Assembly: GCA_900318495.1 (NCBI GenBank) | Contig: ONLA01000041.1 | Span: forward strand, 1 to 32,396 | Source: an uncultured Eubacteriales bacterium | GTDB taxonomy: Bacteria > Bacillota > Clostridia > Oscillospirales > Acutalibacteraceae | Direction: 5' to 3' | Length of the DNA: 32,396 nt | Part shown: positions 31,752 to 32,396 of the stretch, piece by piece | How positions within the stretch are numbered: position 1 is the stretch's first letter | Layout of the letters: every line of letters starts with the position of its first letter | Notes under the pieces: generated by a model | The model's input: only the letters and a program-made list of their open reading frames with translations | Told to the model about the DNA's origin: nothing | Databases searched by the model: none | Made by a program: the position numbers and the translations under genes

Positions 31752-32234
31752 CTAAAACGTCAGACGCATCTGATACCAAACTGCTCCGCCGTGTTCGGAA
31801 GCGGATTTTCCCTCGTTTTCAAAGCCAAATCTTTGGTAAAACGGAATCAAACGCTCCTTGCAGGTCAGCACAATTCCTTTTCTGCCCTGTTCCCTGCAGT
31901 CGGCAATTACCCGGCGCATAACCTTGCTTGCAAAGCCCCTGCCGCGGTGAAGCGGATGCGCGGCAACCGATAAAAGCATAAGCCAGCCGCCGTTTTTATC
32001 AAACTTTTCCGGGGTATGGAACATATCGTCGGTCAGGTTTTCCTCTTTTGTAGGGAAACCTTGGATAAACGCTGTAATTTCTCCGTTGTCATCAAGCAGC
32101 CAAAAGAAGCTGCCGTCAAGCTCTATGCGGTCTTTGATTTCCTCTTTTTTAGCCGCTTCGAGCTCATTAAAGGACGAAGCTTCTATCAGCGTAACGCTGT
32201 CCAAATCAGCTGATGTAGCGTGCCGTATTATCAT
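31752..32234 (-). CDS. GNAT-family N-acetyltransferase
   Basis: A 160-residue acetyl-CoA-dependent transferase. Motif A is at about 86-106 (LLSVAAHPLHRGRGFASKVM), with the R/Q-x-x-G-x-G/A pyrophosphate loop. The later segment TCKERLIPFYQRFGF is typical of the AANAT-like (arylalkylamine-type) branch. The substrate is unknown, and the branch label does not fix it. The ATG at 32234 is chosen because AAGGAG lies about 6 nt upstream; an in-frame start at 32333 would lie inside the adjacent repeat element. The only visible promoter is inside that repeat. Confidence 0.9.
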   Translation of the reverse strand: MIIRHATSADLDSVTLIEASSFNELEAAKKEEIKDRIELDGSFFWLLDDNGEITAFIQGFPTKEENLTDDMFHTPEKFDKNGGWLMLLSVAAHPLHRGRGFASKVMRRVIADCREQGRKGIVLTCKERLIPFYQRFGFENEGKSASEHGGAVWYQMRLTF

Positions 32235-32258
32235 TTGTTTCTCCTTTTGTGTAAATAA

Positions 32259-32396
32259 TACTAATTCCTGATAGAAAGTAGACTTATATTTTGCGAAGAT
32301 ATTTTTCGCAAGACAAGGCGAAGGACGCGGCAAGGCTGGCGCCTTGCAAGGACGACAACGCAGTATTGCGGAAAATAGACCGCAAAGATTGGCTAC
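32259..32396 (-). mobile_element. Family 1 MITE-like element, copy D (fullest; cut by window end)
   Basis: In reverse orientation to A-C. It starts with ACTAATTCCTGATAGAAAG, carries a complete right arm (with TTGCGAA/TTCGCAA), the central hairpin and the shared core, and reaches the window edge about 20 bp before its other end. Copy D shows that A, B, C and E are deletion derivatives of an element of about 160 bp that is one long imperfect palindrome. Confidence 0.85.
32283..32311 (-). promoter_or_regulatory. Promoter inside MITE copy D reading into the GNAT gene
   Basis: TTGCGA (32311-32306), 17 nt, TATAAG (32288-32283) on the minus strand, wholly within the right arm of the element, about 50 nt before the GNAT ATG. 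Confidence 0.5.

Noticed and set aside
7496-32396. CRISPR array or phage attachment sites as an explanation for the repeated sequences
   Set aside because: The repeats are kilobases apart, are palindromic, and carry terminal inverted repeats; there are no spacers, integrase or cas genes.

Overview
This window looks like chromosomal DNA of an anaerobic gut-type Firmicute, most likely a clostridial relative of Ruminococcus (Oscillospirales). The indications are moderate GC content with AT-rich promoters, strong AGGAGG ribosome sites with frequent GTG and TTG starts, a cohesin-like plus starch-binding secreted protein, [FeFe]-hydrogenase maturation genes, and a YtrA-type GntR/ABC operon. The genus is an inference. 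No rRNA, tRNA, CRISPR array, prophage or transposase gene was seen. Twenty-nine protein genes are supported, 23 of them on the minus strand.

Layout, left to right. 1-1380: 5' part of a secreted cohesin/CBM26-like protein. 1589-3224: an OGG1-type DNA glycosylase divergent from a DUF6062-type Cys/His protein. 3221-5610: a three-gene operon (two zinc-ribbon membrane proteins and a lipoprotein) divergent from an XRE regulator, with a structured 255-nt leader. 5684-7456: a secreted protein with four Big_2 domains. 7739-9550: lepA. 9792-11813: a DHHW (AlgX/AlgJ-like) membrane protein and a Nudix hydrolase. 11975-15177: a GntR, ABC ATPase and permease operon with an apparent autoregulatory operator. 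15385-19870: a TM1266-type regulator, hydE, hydG and hydF, then a lipoprotein gene translationally coupled to hydF. 20052-23354: an SPFH, zinc-ribbon and TPM-domain membrane module. 23626-27536: hisS, aspS and a Tim44-like zinc-ribbon protein. 27788-30219: an SGNH-like protein and an MBOAT acyltransferase, overlapping by 4 bp. 30346-32234: an anchored beta-propeller-like protein and a GNAT acetyltransferase.

Two families of small non-coding palindromic elements (MITE-like) are scattered between the genes. Family 1 has imperfect ends of the form ACTAATNCCTNATA next to TA dinucleotides; it has five copies or fragments at 7496, 11819, 23388, 30220 and 32259. Family 2 has ends of the form GGCAAYACCGCAC; it occurs at 7589, 20005 and 27641. 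The families share a nearly identical central hairpin. Three family 1 copies lie only 24-39 nt upstream of start codons, and the one at 32259 contains a convincing promoter for the GNAT gene.

The parts most worth a second look are these mobile repeats as promoter donors, a strong terminator hairpin 21 nt upstream of the hydrogenase-maturation operon, the leader of the zinc-ribbon operon, and the SPFH/zinc-ribbon/TPM module.
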